Assembly: GCA_025963485.1 (NCBI GenBank)
Contig: JAOQAO010000123.1
Coordinates: forward strand, 1 to 48,589
DNA length: 48,589 bases
Reading direction: 5' to 3'
From: Bacteroidota bacterium
GTDB taxonomy: Bacteria; Bacteroidota; Bacteroidia; Chitinophagales; LD1
Both the position numbers and the translations under genes were made by a program. Positions 16,902-26,306 of the stretch are shown here, piece by piece (position 1 is the stretch's first letter; each line of letters begins with the position of its first letter). The notes under the pieces were generated by a model that was not told the origin of the DNA, did not search any database, and saw only the letters and a program-made list of their open reading frames with translations.

Positions 16902-19646
16902 ATGAATAAAAGGGCCTCGTTTTTTGCGTATTTCTTTTCGCTGACCCTGCTTTTATTTCCCTGCTTTGCCCATGCGACACACAACCGTGCGGGCGAGATC
17001 ACCTATGAGTTTATAGCTACTAATACGATCCGCGCGACCGTCACCACCTATACCAAAGAGAGTAGCTACCAGGCCGATCGCGACAGCCTGCCCATCCACT
17101 GGGGCGATGGCAGCCCCGATGATATCATCACCCGTACCAACGGGCCCATCAACGGGCAAGGAGTACCCAACGGAGAAACTCTCGGCAATGATGTAAAGAA
17201 GAATATTTATATCGGTACGCACACCTACCCGGGCGCACCATCTCCGCCCAATAATTTCTACGTCATATCGATGACCGACCCAAACAGGAATAGCGACATC
17301 ATCAATATCTCTAACTCTGTCAATGTCCAGTTCTATCTCGAGGATACTATTTTCTATCCGACCAATATCCAGAATATCGGCCTTAATCACTCTCCCCTTC
17401 TGCTCAATCCTCCTATAGATTTTGCCAATAAAGGCGATACCTTCCTGCACAATCCGCTGGCATACGATCCTGACGGGGATAGCCTTGACTTCAGGCAGAT
17501 AGAACCATTGCAAGGCCTGGGGAATGTGGTGCCCGGTTACGTCAGTCCATATCATGTCATCCTCGTGCAAGGCGATACCGAGACCCTGGATAAACATACC
17601 GGCATGTATACATGGGCTGTACCCGAGCAGACAGGTATCTACAATGTGGCCTTCCTCATACGTGAATACAGGCGCGGATTTTTATTGAGCACCATCATCC
17701 GCGACATGCAGATCATAGTCCGCGCAGATACCAATAAACCGCCTAAAATCGTGGAGGTACTGGATACTTGTATCCGCGCAGGAGATCGCCTCACTGTCAA
17801 TTTCTCTGCCACTGATCCCGACCACAACCAGATCGTGACCCTCACGGCAGATGGGGGGCCGTTCCAGGTACCGGACAGCCTCAGCAAAGCAACTTTCACC
17901 GCCACCGCCGGCAATCCCGCCACAGGCCGCATGATCTGGAATACTGTCTGTCTTGATATCCGGGGGCAGCCTTATCAGGTCCTGGTCAAGGCGACGGACA
18001 ATTACCCTACGCCACTCGTAGATCTCAAGACATTCAACATACAGGTCATCGCTCCGCCACCGCTGAACCTGCACTCCAATATCGCTACTAAGAAAGTGCG
18101 CCTCGCATGGCATTCATATCTCTGTGAGGACATACATACCTTCCGCGGTTTCTCTATCTGGAAGCGCGTAGGCAGCAATCCTTTTGTGCCGGACTATTGT
18201 GAGACGGGCCTCGCAGGCCGTGGCTATACTATGATAGCGAGCAAGGTTTTTGATACGGCCTATATAGATCAGTCCGCAGTAGGTGGTCAGGAACTCTGCT
18301 ATCGTATTCTCGCACATTTCTCCAAAAAATCACCTAACGGCCAGTATGAATACGACATGGTGGTCAGCGTACCATCAAACGAGACCTGCGACTCGCTCCC
18401 ATACGATGTGCCCGTGATCACCAATGTGAGTGTGGTACAAACGGACCAAACGCTTGGCCAGATGTATCTCGAGTGGACCAAACCAAGGGCCGGAGGACTC
18501 GATCTGGATACCATCCAGGACCCGCCGCCATATCGCTTCGATCTTTATCGCAGCGCAGGATTTAATTTTGGTACTCCATCGCTTATTAACTCCGTGACAC
18601 GTCCAAGTTTTGCATCACTGGTGGATACCACCTTTACAGATACTAATCTCAACACTGCGGATACACCTTACTCATATAAGGTGCTGTTCTTCTCAAACAA
18701 TGATACGGTCGGCGGCACCACCAATGCTTCATCCGTATACCTGAGCCTGCATCCGAGTGATACCAAGATGCGCCTTACGTGGAGCTATAATGTGCCATGG
18801 ATACAGGATACGTTCCAGATATACAGGAGGGATACCACTTCTACTGTTTTCAATTACATAGCTACGACTTCTGCCCCGTTGTTTGTAGATACCGGCCTGC
18901 AAAATGATTCGATCTATTGCTATTACGTGAGTGCATACGGCCACTATACCAGCAGCCTGATCAAAAAGCCACTGATCAATCTCTCTGAGGTCAAATGTGG
19001 CGTGCCGATAGACACCATACCTCCATGCCCTCCGCAGGTATCAGTGACCAATAATTGCCTCACGCCGGCTCCGGATACTTTCTATTATATCAACTACCTC
19101 TCCTGGCAGAACTTTACCGACTCCTGTGCATTCAATACGATCAAGTACAGGATATACTATGCGCCGGACTCAGGCGCGCTGACACTCGTAGACTCCGTGA
19201 TCGGCGTCAACAATACCACATACAATCATATCCTCGACTTCAATCTCGCCGGTTGCTATGTGGTCACGGCTGTCGATAGGCGGGGCAATGAGAGCTATAA
19301 GGTCAATCGCGTTTGCATTGATGATTGCCCTAATTACGAACTGCCTAATACATTCACACCAAACGGCGATGGGCAAAATGACCTCTTCACACCGCGGCAT
19401 CCATATCGTTTTATCACAAGGGTAGATTTCAAGGTATTTACTCGCTGGGGCGAGAAAGTGTTTGAAACCACAGACCCTGAGCTCAAGTGGGATGGCAAAG
19501 ACCAGAAGACGGGCAAGGATCTCGTAGATGGAGTATACCTATACGCAGGGTACTATTATGAGAAAACACTGCGTGGCGAGATCCGCAAGCCACTTCCACA
19601 GAAAAACGGCGGTGGATTCATACACCTGATAAGAGGAGGAAAGTAA
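16902..19646 (+). CDS. Large T9SS surface protein with gliding-motility-type (type B) C-terminus
   Basis: A ~914-residue protein. It has a signal peptide (ASFFAYFFSLTLLLFPCFAHA), a region of about 370 residues paralogous to the preceding gene, then several fibronectin-III-like beta units (around 390-500, 510-620, 625-700 and 710-800). The C-terminal domain is of the gliding-motility-associated type (NTFTPNGDGQNDLFTP ... FTRWGEKVFETTD ... DGVYLYAGYYYE). That end is a type B T9SS sorting signal. The ATG at 16902 is preferred to a TTG nine bases earlier. Probably a cell-surface adhesin or sheath component. The riboflavin synthase ATG follows its stop codon with no gap. Confidence 0.88.
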   Translation: MNKRASFFAYFFSLTLLLFPCFAHATHNRAGEITYEFIATNTIRATVTTYTKESSYQADRDSLPIHWGDGSPDDIITRTNGPINGQGVPNGETLGNDVKKNIYIGTHTYPGAPSPPNNFYVISMTDPNRNSDIINISNSVNVQFYLEDTIFYPTNIQNIGLNHSPLLLNPPIDFANKGDTFLHNPLAYDPDGDSLDFRQIEPLQGLGNVVPGYVSPYHVILVQGDTETLDKHTGMYTWAVPEQTGIYNVAFLIREYRRGFLLSTIIRDMQIIVRADTNKPPKIVEVLDTCIRAGDRLTVNFSATDPDHNQIVTLTADGGPFQVPDSLSKATFTATAGNPATGRMIWNTVCLDIRGQPYQVLVKATDNYPTPLVDLKTFNIQVIAPPPLNLHSNIATKKVRLAWHSYLCEDIHTFRGFSIWKRVGSNPFVPDYCETGLAGRGYTMIASKVFDTAYIDQSAVGGQELCYRILAHFSKKSPNGQYEYDMVVSVPSNETCDSLPYDVPVITNVSVVQTDQTLGQMYLEWTKPRAGGLDLDTIQDPPPYRFDLYRSAGFNFGTPSLINSVTRPSFASLVDTTFTDTNLNTADTPYSYKVLFFSNNDTVGGTTNASSVYLSLHPSDTKMRLTWSYNVPWIQDTFQIYRRDTTSTVFNYIATTSAPLFVDTGLQNDSIYCYYVSAYGHYTSSLIKKPLINLSEVKCGVPIDTIPPCPPQVSVTNNCLTPAPDTFYYINYLSWQNFTDSCAFNTIKYRIYYAPDSGALTLVDSVIGVNNTTYNHILDFNLAGCYVVTAVDRRGNESYKVNRVCIDDCPNYELPNTFTPNGDGQNDLFTPRHPYRFITRVDFKVFTRWGEKVFETTDPELKWDGKDQKTGKDLVDGVYLYAGYYYEKTLRGEIRKPLPQKNGGGFIHLIRGGK

Positions 19647-20237
19647 ATGTTCACAGGCATCATCGAAGCGACCGGCAAAGCCGCATCTATATCTCACGAC
19701 AAAGGAAATCTCGAGCTGTGGGTGTCATCGCCCATATCATCAGAACTCAAAATAGACCAGAGTGTATCGCATAACGGCATCTGCCTCACTGTGGTCGAAC
19801 TGCGCGATGGTCAGCACCGCGTCACGGCCATAGATGAGACGCTTCGCAAAACAAATCTCGGATCACTCAAAGATGGCGATGTCATAAACATCGAGCGCTG
19901 CATGGCTGCCAATGGCCGCTTCGACGGCCATATAGTACAAGGGCACGTGGACCAGACCGGTGAATGTATTTCTGTAAAGGATGAAAACGGAAGCTGGGTG
20001 TATGAGTTCCGCTACGTCCCTTCGGCACAAAACATGATCGTAGAGAAAGGCTCCATCTGTATCAATGGTATCAGCCTTACGGCTTTTGCTGCGGAAGATG
20101 ACAAATTCAAAGTAGCCATCATCCCCTATACTTACGAGCACACTAATATCCATTCTGTAAAACCGGGTTCCCTGGTCAATCTCGAATTTGACATCGTAGG
20201 AAAGTATGTAGCGAGGCTGATGAAATTTAAACAATAG
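19647..20237 (+). CDS. ribE: Riboflavin synthase (alpha subunit)
   Basis: A 196-residue protein with the N-terminal MFTGIIEATGKA signature and two tandem lumazine-binding barrels. The first covers about 1-95 (SVSHNGICLTVVE), the second about 96-190 (FDGHIVQGHVDQTGE, KGSICINGISLT). It catalyses dismutation of two 6,7-dimethyl-8-ribityllumazine molecules to riboflavin, as a trimer in the cytoplasm. The ATG abuts the stop of the surface-protein gene (TAAATG), and a GAGGAAAG ribosome-binding site lies inside that gene's last codons. Translation is thus probably coupled to an unrelated surface protein. The downstream neighbour is convergent. Confidence 0.95.
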   Translation: MFTGIIEATGKAASISHDKGNLELWVSSPISSELKIDQSVSHNGICLTVVELRDGQHRVTAIDETLRKTNLGSLKDGDVINIERCMAANGRFDGHIVQGHVDQTGECISVKDENGSWVYEFRYVPSAQNMIVEKGSICINGISLTAFAAEDDKFKVAIIPYTYEHTNIHSVKPGSLVNLEFDIVGKYVARLMKFKQ

Positions 20238-20341
20238 CCCCATAAAAATCGTCATTCCGACGTTTTTCAAATAATAAAAAACAGACGAGATAAAACGGAA
20301 GGAATTCCAAACCTCAAAAATGACGGTCAACCAAGTTTTGC

Positions 20342-22483
20342 CTACCACTCCATTACAAACGCCCGCTCCCGGCAATCGTGGTATTTGATCTTCAGCTCAT
20401 CACATTCCGCTATCCACTTTATAATTTGCTTAGGCCTGTTTGAGGTGTCAAATACAACCTGAGAAAAAGAAATATGGTCGCTACTCTCCCGGATACTGCC
20501 TGCTCCTTTACTCAGGATGAGAACATCCACTTTTAGCTTTACATCAGGGGGCACTCTGATCTTATTATCCATTGCCAGAATACGTTTCCCCTCCACTTCA
20601 AATATTTTCCCGAAGGGTAAAGTATAGCATCCGCTCATATTATCCAGGGAGACCTGCGCCTTTACTCCGGATGCGTACCAGTGATTCAGGATATTATTAC
20701 GCATCAACTTATCATCATGGATCAAGGCAGAGTCAAAGTCATAATAAACTGCTCCTTTATCTATCACGCTGATCGCTTTCATTCCTTTTATGCTATAGAC
20801 TGCCAACTCCCTTTTATTTTGATTTCCGATGTTATGGATGGAAAAAGACGTACATAGAATAAGTAGTAAGCTCAAGCCTGTTATCAATACCTTAGCACGC
20901 CTGTCGGCTAAATACCAGCATACCATCAGGATGACCGCATACGACAGGATCATTTCAAAAGAAGTTAATACCACGCCTTTTGACAAAGCAAATGGCAATG
21001 CGTCGATACCGAAAACGACTTTATTCAATGCAACAAGCAGATGATCAAATACCCAACCAACATAGGATAACAGCCGCTCCGACCATCCTGTTACAAAAAG
21101 CAGCATGCCTGATATCAATACAAAATTACTCAATGGTATTACCAATAGATTGGACAGTAGAAAATAATTAGGGAACTGATGGAAGTAAAAAATGCTGATA
21201 GGAAAAGTCGCGATCTGTGCGGCTATCGACACGCAGATCAGCCCCCACGTCCAGCGCATCAACCAATTTGCAGAAAAATTGATCCACCCCATTTTTGTCC
21301 GGAGGATATTCGTATTCTCTATCAGGTCAAATAACATCGGATAGATATACACGATCCCCACGACTGCGATATAACTGAGTTGAAATCCCACATCCGTGAT
21401 ATAATATGGGTCCCATAAAAGCAGAAGGAGACAAGATACGGCCAACACGTTATAAATACTCACATCACGGTCAAGCAATACGGCGATAGTGATAAGCGAA
21501 AACATCCAAACAGAGCGCAGGACAGGAGGACTCAGACCTGTGATACCGGCATAGAAAAGCATAATGATTATGACTAGTACTCCCTTTATTATTTGTAGTC
21601 TTCGGCGCCTGTCCATCCATCCGAGTAGTATATTCAGCACAAAATATAATACCGCGACGTGGAGGCCCGACACGCTTAGTACATGCAGCACTCCGCTGCC
21701 GGCATAGGCTTGTATGACATCATCCGTCACATAGTCACGGTAGCCCAGCATGATCGCCGTGGCTACGGCTAGTTCATTCTCACCGCTTACTTCTCTTTTG
21801 ATCAGTGAGAGGAAGTAGGTACGCACCTGATATATTTTGGACAAAAGGAAATTACCATGTCCGCCACTAGTCACTCTCCATTCATCAGTATTGAGATATA
21901 CCCGGTGATAGATATGATGAAGCGACTGATATCGTTTATAGTTGAATTGATCGGGGTTCTTCGGCTCATCATATTCTTTTACTTTGCCGGTGAAAATTAT
22001 TTCGTCGCCATATCGCAGTGCTTCGCTCCTTTCGTTCCTTACAAGGCTTGCTAAAACTTTACCGCTGACGACTTGCGAAGAGTCATCGCGGCTTAAGACC
22101 TTTATTTCTATTAATGCGTTAACTACTTTCTCTTTGACCACTATGGGATCAGCAATGATTCCTTTATACAAAACCTCGTCTCCAACATTTAGGGTAGAAA
22201 AATGATGCGGGTTGAGGCGCTCGGTATTGAAGTAGGTCACGACATATCCCGCTGACAGCATCACCATAGAAATGGCAATACCTGACGCATATCGCCACCT
22301 ATAGACGTTCACGGTCTCTTTTAGCTGATTTATATAAATGATAGCGCCCAGACAAATGACCAGCAGAAGTAGAAAAAACAAGAGAATCGTATCCAGGCCT
22401 ATACAAATGCCTATCCCCGCCATAAATGGCAATAGTAGCCTTACTACAGGCATTTGATTCCATATTGACCGCAGGCTATCCAT
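20342..22483 (-). CDS. comEC: ComEC/Rec2-family DNA uptake channel
   Basis: A 713-residue polytopic protein. A DUF4131-type N-terminal region with two or three helices and an OB-like domain (about 1-200) includes GDEVLYKGIIADP and GKVKEYDEPKNPDQFNYKRY. Next is the Competence domain (about 220-500) with ATAIMLGYRDYVTDD and the characteristic SGVLHVLSVSGLHVAVLY. The C-terminal ~180 residues follow the metallo-beta-lactamase position but show no HxHxDH metal site, as is common in Bacteroidota ComEC. It would carry single-stranded DNA across the inner membrane during natural transformation. Confidence 0.93.
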   Translation of the reverse strand: MDSLRSIWNQMPVVRLLLPFMAGIGICIGLDTILLFFLLLLVICLGAIIYINQLKETVNVYRWRYASGIAISMVMLSAGYVVTYFNTERLNPHHFSTLNVGDEVLYKGIIADPIVVKEKVVNALIEIKVLSRDDSSQVVSGKVLASLVRNERSEALRYGDEIIFTGKVKEYDEPKNPDQFNYKRYQSLHHIYHRVYLNTDEWRVTSGGHGNFLLSKIYQVRTYFLSLIKREVSGENELAVATAIMLGYRDYVTDDVIQAYAGSGVLHVLSVSGLHVAVLYFVLNILLGWMDRRRRLQIIKGVLVIIIMLFYAGITGLSPPVLRSVWMFSLITIAVLLDRDVSIYNVLAVSCLLLLLWDPYYITDVGFQLSYIAVVGIVYIYPMLFDLIENTNILRTKMGWINFSANWLMRWTWGLICVSIAAQIATFPISIFYFHQFPNYFLLSNLLVIPLSNFVLISGMLLFVTGWSERLLSYVGWVFDHLLVALNKVVFGIDALPFALSKGVVLTSFEMILSYAVILMVCWYLADRRAKVLITGLSLLLILCTSFSIHNIGNQNKRELAVYSIKGMKAISVIDKGAVYYDFDSALIHDDKLMRNNILNHWYASGVKAQVSLDNMSGCYTLPFGKIFEVEGKRILAMDNKIRVPPDVKLKVDVLILSKGAGSIRESSDHISFSQVVFDTSNRPKQIIKWIAECDELKIKYHDCRERAFVMEW

Positions 22484-22562
22484 CTATATTACAATGTAGA
22501 AAAAAAGCGATTCCCCTCCAATATCCGGAGCCCAATCAGCAGATTTTTGCATCCAAGGCTTT

Positions 22563-23534
22563 ATGAGTATTTTTATGGTCTTGCAAGCATTCGATTATAT
22601 CAGGCAGAAATTCTATAGTGTCACACACTATGACAATTTCAACTGGACAGCTATGGGGCTGACCATTGGGGTGACCTTGCTGTGCCTGGTTATCGAGGCC
22701 GTCGCGGTAGGCTGGAAGCAATCATCTACCTACAAGCTCACCCGCAACTTCAAAGTGCTGAGCAATGACTTCTTTTCATTCCTGTTTTTTCTGACCGGAC
22801 TGACGCAGCTCGTGGGCGTGTTATTTTATGCGGGCATCTTTTATTTCATCTACGGCCAGGTCCAGAAGCATGTCAACTTCCACTTGATCGCATCGGTCCC
22901 TAGTGTGCTGGCGCAATTTGTCATCATGATCGTCATCACTGACTTCCGCGATTATGTAGTGCATTACCTCAGGCACAGGTGGGGATGGGTATGGGAGCTG
23001 CATAAATTTCATCACTCGGCAGAAGACATGACGATACTGACCTCATTTCGCAGTCATGCTGCCGAGGGCGTATTGACAGACGGTCTATCCCTTGTAGTTT
23101 TTGTTCTGCTCGGCGTACCCGCCGAGACCTACCTGATATTTAATCTCGTCCATCAGGCACACCAGAAGATCACCCACTCACAGATCAACTCAGACTGGGG
23201 ATGGCTGGGCCGCTATATACTCGTCTCTCCTGCTGCTCATAGGCTGCATCACTCTAAGAATCCTGAGCACTACGGCAAGAACTTCGGTGTGACCTTTATT
23301 TTCTGGGACAGGATATTCGGCACCTACCACAAACCAGACACCACTACACAAATTGAATTCGGATTACCAGACAACGAATTCAACAAGAAAGGATACATCC
23401 ACGATATCTTCAGCAGCTATTTCCGCTCACTCCGCGTCGCGAAAGATTCTGTATTGTCTCTTTTCAAGCCATCTCCCGGCAAAAAAATAACTCTCCCTGA
23501 AAATCAAGGAGAGTCAATTAAAACTTCAATATAA
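22563..23534 (+). CDS. Fatty acid hydroxylase / sterol desaturase superfamily protein
   Basis: A 323-residue membrane protein with four hydrophobic segments in the first half. It carries the histidine boxes of the di-iron family: HYLRH (about 134-138), HKFHHS (about 147-152), an HQAHQ...H segment near 196, and HRLHHS (about 226-231). The segment NFGVTFIFWDRIFGTYHKP is typical of the family's end. These enzymes hydroxylate or desaturate lipid chains or sterols using O2; the bacterial substrate cannot be read from sequence. It is convergent with the aldehyde dehydrogenase gene, with a 13-bp gap. A sterol reductase-like gene lies 10 kb away, which may be coincidence. Confidence 0.9.
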   Translation: MSIFMVLQAFDYIRQKFYSVTHYDNFNWTAMGLTIGVTLLCLVIEAVAVGWKQSSTYKLTRNFKVLSNDFFSFLFFLTGLTQLVGVLFYAGIFYFIYGQVQKHVNFHLIASVPSVLAQFVIMIVITDFRDYVVHYLRHRWGWVWELHKFHHSAEDMTILTSFRSHAAEGVLTDGLSLVVFVLLGVPAETYLIFNLVHQAHQKITHSQINSDWGWLGRYILVSPAAHRLHHSKNPEHYGKNFGVTFIFWDRIFGTYHKPDTTTQIEFGLPDNEFNKKGYIHDIFSSYFRSLRVAKDSVLSLFKPSPGKKITLPENQGESIKTSI

Positions 23535-23547
23535 TTTCTGGAAAGTA

Positions 23548-24912
23548 TTATCCTCTGAGATGATACGCCTTAGGTTTGGTAAAGGCACGTAGTCCTGCAT
23601 GTGACAGCGTAGCTCCAAAACCAGAATGCTTCCTTCCGCTCCATGGCAATCCCGCACTAACACGGTCGCAGCAGTTCCAATAGGATGTACCGGAGTTCAC
23701 TTGTGAGAGTATCTTCTCAGCCCGCTTCTCAGATGCGCTATATACAGATGCGGTCAGACCGTATTGTGTATCATGCATGAGTTGCAGGGCCTCTTCATCA
23801 TTATTGACTTTCATGATACCGATGATCGGGCCGAAGCTTTCCTCCTGCATCACGCTCATTTTATTATTTGCATTGACGATCACAGTCGGCTGGTAGAAAT
23901 TTCCAGCACCCGCGAGGCGCTTGCCTCCAGTGAGCACTTTGCCGCCTTTCTTTACGGCATCCTTCACTTGCGCGTCCAGTACATCGAGTTGCGCCGCACG
24001 GGTCATCGCACCTACATAGACACCCGGCTCCGTCGGGTCACCAGCCTTGTATCCCTTCACCTCGCGGACAAATTCCTCTACATATTTATCATACACTTTC
24101 TTGTGTACATAGATGCGCTCTACAGAGCAGCAGCTTTGGCCATTATTATAGAAAGCTCCGTCAGCAGTTCCCGCCGCCACAGCCGCTATATCAGCGATAT
24201 CGTCAGCCACATAGAGCGGATCCTTACCACCGAGTTCCAGTTGGCATGGAACCATTTTCGCAGCGACCTTCTTATAGATATAGTCTCCTGTTTTATACGA
24301 GCCGGTAAAGTAATATCCATCCAATGGAAGGTTCAGTAATACTTCCCCTGCCTCCTTTGCACCGATCACTACCTGAAATACATCATCAGGCACACCAGCC
24401 TTTTTCAAATACTTCTCGATCTGCAGACCAGTAAGCGTAGAAAACTCAGACGGCTTATAGATAACAGCATTGCCCGCAAGAAGTGCAGGGACGAATACAT
24501 TCGTACCCACCAGATAGGGATAGTTCCACGCCGAGATATTGCAGATCACGCCGAGTGGCTCATAGCTGATCTTCTCAGTCATGCCAGGCGCATTGCTGAC
24601 GATCTCTTCGCTCAGGTATTTGGTGGCATTGTCGGTCAGCCACTTGATACGCGAGTGTGCGCCGTTTACTTCATTGTATGACTGCTGTAGCGGCTTACCT
24701 ACCTCAGAGGTAAGGACAGCGCCGCACTCCTTGATATTACTTTCGAGTAGTTTGCCAAATTTTTGCAGGATAGCTACACGTTTAGCCAGTGGCACTTTAG
24801 CCCACTTCTGCTGGCCTTTGCGCAGCAGTGCGAGCTTTGTTTCTATGCTCTTTTTAGAATCTTCCTTGACAGTAGCGATGACCTTGCCATTCGCGGGATT
24901 AGTGATCTTCAT
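23548..24912 (-). CDS. NAD(P)-dependent aldehyde dehydrogenase
   Basis: A 454-residue cytoplasmic enzyme. Landmarks are the cofactor-site segment ISAWNYPYLVGTNVFVPAL, KPSEFS, FTGSYKTGDYI, the general base in LELGGKDP (E226), and the catalytic cysteine in NNGQSCCS (C261). It ends with the usual oligomerisation strands. The start MKITNPANGK is preferred because a GC-rich intergenic palindrome lies directly upstream, inside the longer reading frame. The family includes succinate-semialdehyde and betaine-aldehyde dehydrogenases, and specificity is not visible. The next upstream gene on the same strand encodes a PuuD-like hydrolase, which could fit polyamine or GABA breakdown. Confidence 0.92.
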   Translation of the reverse strand: MKITNPANGKVIATVKEDSKKSIETKLALLRKGQQKWAKVPLAKRVAILQKFGKLLESNIKECGAVLTSEVGKPLQQSYNEVNGAHSRIKWLTDNATKYLSEEIVSNAPGMTEKISYEPLGVICNISAWNYPYLVGTNVFVPALLAGNAVIYKPSEFSTLTGLQIEKYLKKAGVPDDVFQVVIGAKEAGEVLLNLPLDGYYFTGSYKTGDYIYKKVAAKMVPCQLELGGKDPLYVADDIADIAAVAAGTADGAFYNNGQSCCSVERIYVHKKVYDKYVEEFVREVKGYKAGDPTEPGVYVGAMTRAAQLDVLDAQVKDAVKKGGKVLTGGKRLAGAGNFYQPTVIVNANNKMSVMQEESFGPIIGIMKVNNDEEALQLMHDTQYGLTASVYSASEKRAEKILSQVNSGTSYWNCCDRVSAGLPWSGRKHSGFGATLSHAGLRAFTKPKAYHLRG

Positions 24913-24936
24913 GTATGATGTTTTGGCCCCTCCTAG

Positions 24937-25050
24937 CCTCCCCGAAGGGGAGGAACAATGCAAAAGGCAAATGAATCTAATTTTTAACGGGGCAAATATA
25001 ATGCATTGGGTAATATGCAATGTATAAAGTCCCCTTCGGGGATTTAGGGG
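24937..25050. repeat. Two C/G-rich intergenic palindromes
   Basis: CCTCCCC-GAA-GGGGAGG at 24937-24953, and CCCCTTCGGGG within 25031-25050 followed by ATTTAGGGGCC. Both belong to the hairpin family with CCCC...GGGG arms that is also seen at 10950-10980 and 48355-48380. The first copy lies between the real and the apparent start of the aldehyde dehydrogenase. Confidence 0.7.
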
Positions 25051-25051
25051 C

Positions 25052-25747
25052 CTAGACTTTGCCGCGCACAGCTTTCAGGAATGCTTCCCTGATATTATGC
25101 GAGAAAGGATTGGTCTCTTTATCCAGCATGCGCTCAGGGTGCCACTGGACAGTGAGCAACCAGGGTTTGTCATCTTTATCAAGCCATTCGGCACCTTCTA
25201 CGATGCCATCGGGAGAGTGGCTATTGACCATGAGCTCTTCACTGAGGTCTTTGATAGCCTGATGGTGCGCGCTGTTGATCTGGCCTGATTCGCCGCTGAT
25301 CTCGCGGAGTAGCGTGCCTGGCTCGGTAGTGATACCGTGCTGTTTATCTTCTTCTCCCCTTTTGTGTATCTCGTTGGCAGCGGCTATATCCTGTATCAAG
25401 TTACCGCCCAAGGCGACATTCACCAGCTGGTGCCCGCGGCAGATGGCTAGTATCGGATGCTCCAGATTGAGCGCCGTCTCGAAGACATGCATCTCAAACT
25501 CGTCACGCGCCACATTAAATTCTTCTGGAGCAAAAGGATACTTCCTTTCCTTGCTATCATAAAACTGCGGGTGCATGTCGACACCGCCCGTAAGCAGTAT
25601 CCCATCGCAGTCTTCTATCTCGTCCCAGTTTTGGTGTTCGGCAGATAGCTCTATGATCTCTATATCGGCGTCATCACCCTTTATCCATTTAGGATAGTTC
25701 TCGTAGCGAGCTTCTGAGTGCGTGATGCCGATGGTAATCTTTTTCAT
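25052..25747 (-). CDS. Class-I glutamine amidotransferase-like hydrolase (peptidase C26, PuuD-like)
   Basis: A 231-residue enzyme with the C26 layout: GILLTGGVDMHPQFY (about 49-63), the nucleophile elbow AICRGHQLVN (Cys103), NSAHHQAI (158-165), and the His203/Glu205 pair in VQWHPERM. Family members hydrolyse gamma-glutamyl amides such as gamma-glutamyl-GABA; others act on related substrates. The aldehyde dehydrogenase gene 140 bp downstream on the same strand is a plausible pathway partner, separated by intergenic palindromes. Confidence 0.9.
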   Translation of the reverse strand: MKKITIGITHSEARYENYPKWIKGDDADIEIIELSAEHQNWDEIEDCDGILLTGGVDMHPQFYDSKERKYPFAPEEFNVARDEFEMHVFETALNLEHPILAICRGHQLVNVALGGNLIQDIAAANEIHKRGEEDKQHGITTEPGTLLREISGESGQINSAHHQAIKDLSEELMVNSHSPDGIVEGAEWLDKDDKPWLLTVQWHPERMLDKETNPFSHNIREAFLKAVRGKV

Positions 25748-25761
25748 TTCGCTTTCTCCGT

Positions 25762-26025
25762 TTAACCGTTATAGTGATAACGACATCCTGCAATTATCAC
25801 TTCACCTTCGGTGATTTTATAAATTAGTCTGTGTTCATCATTAATTCTCCTCGACCAATATCCCTTATAGTCGTGTTTTAAAGCTTCTGGCTTACCAATG
25901 CCGGCGTAAGGAGATTTTTGAATATCCGCTATAAGCTCCATTATCTTCTTGAGTAGTTTTAGATCATTCTTAGCCCAGAATTGCAAATCTTCAAAAGCAG
26001 CGGATTCGATCAATACATCTCTCAT
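25762..26025 (-). CDS. YoeB/Txe-type ribosome-dependent mRNA interferase toxin
   Basis: An 87-residue RelE-superfamily protein. The YoeB residues are in place: E47, SRRINDEHRLIYKI with R66, and the C-terminal RYHYNG with H84 and Y85. They sit one position later than E46, R65, H83 and Y84 of E. coli YoeB. It would cut mRNA in the ribosomal A site when its antitoxin is lost. Its start overlaps the antitoxin's stop by 4 bp, the standard toxin-antitoxin arrangement. Confidence 0.9.
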   Translation of the reverse strand: MRDVLIESAAFEDLQFWAKNDLKLLKKIMELIADIQKSPYAGIGKPEALKHDYKGYWSRRINDEHRLIYKITEGEVIIAGCRYHYNG

Positions 26026-26279
26026 GCATTGAGCTTTTTTAGCTGGTTTTTATCAAGGCGTACTAATTTCTCCCGCTTTTCAATATTCTTTATAGATTTT
26101 AAGAGACGTTTGTGATTAGTGGGACTAGACATTAGATATTCAGTTTCATCTGGCTCCGTTTCAACGGTCAGACGAATCTTCTTTCCCTTAAAAGCGGCTT
26201 TTAAGTAATCCAAAAAATCTTTTGAAAGATTGTCTGCATCTATATATTGAGTAAAATTCATCGCCTTGTCTTTATCCAA
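26022..26279 (-). CDS. Antitoxin of the YoeB-type pair
   Basis: An 85-residue acidic/basic protein overlapping the toxin start by 4 bp. The N-terminal part (MNFTQYIDADNLSKDFLDYL) probably dimerises. TEYLMSSPTNHKRLLKSI near residues 47-64 resembles the toxin-binding region of YefM (ETEYLLxSP). The classic Phd/YefM DNA-binding start is not obvious, so its autoregulation is uncertain. An alternative start at the second methionine (26261) would shorten it by six residues. Confidence 0.8.
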   Translation of the reverse strand: MDKDKAMNFTQYIDADNLSKDFLDYLKAAFKGKKIRLTVETEPDETEYLMSSPTNHKRLLKSIKNIEKREKLVRLDKNQLKKLNA

Positions 26280-26306
26280 AAATACGGATAAACTCTCAAA
26301 CTTTCT

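Noticed and set aside
10981-23534. A sterol biosynthesis cluster formed by the delta-7 reductase and the sterol desaturase-family gene
   Set aside because: The two genes are 10 kb apart on opposite strands with unrelated genes between them, and no squalene epoxidase or cyclase is seen. The desaturase-family protein may act on ordinary lipids.
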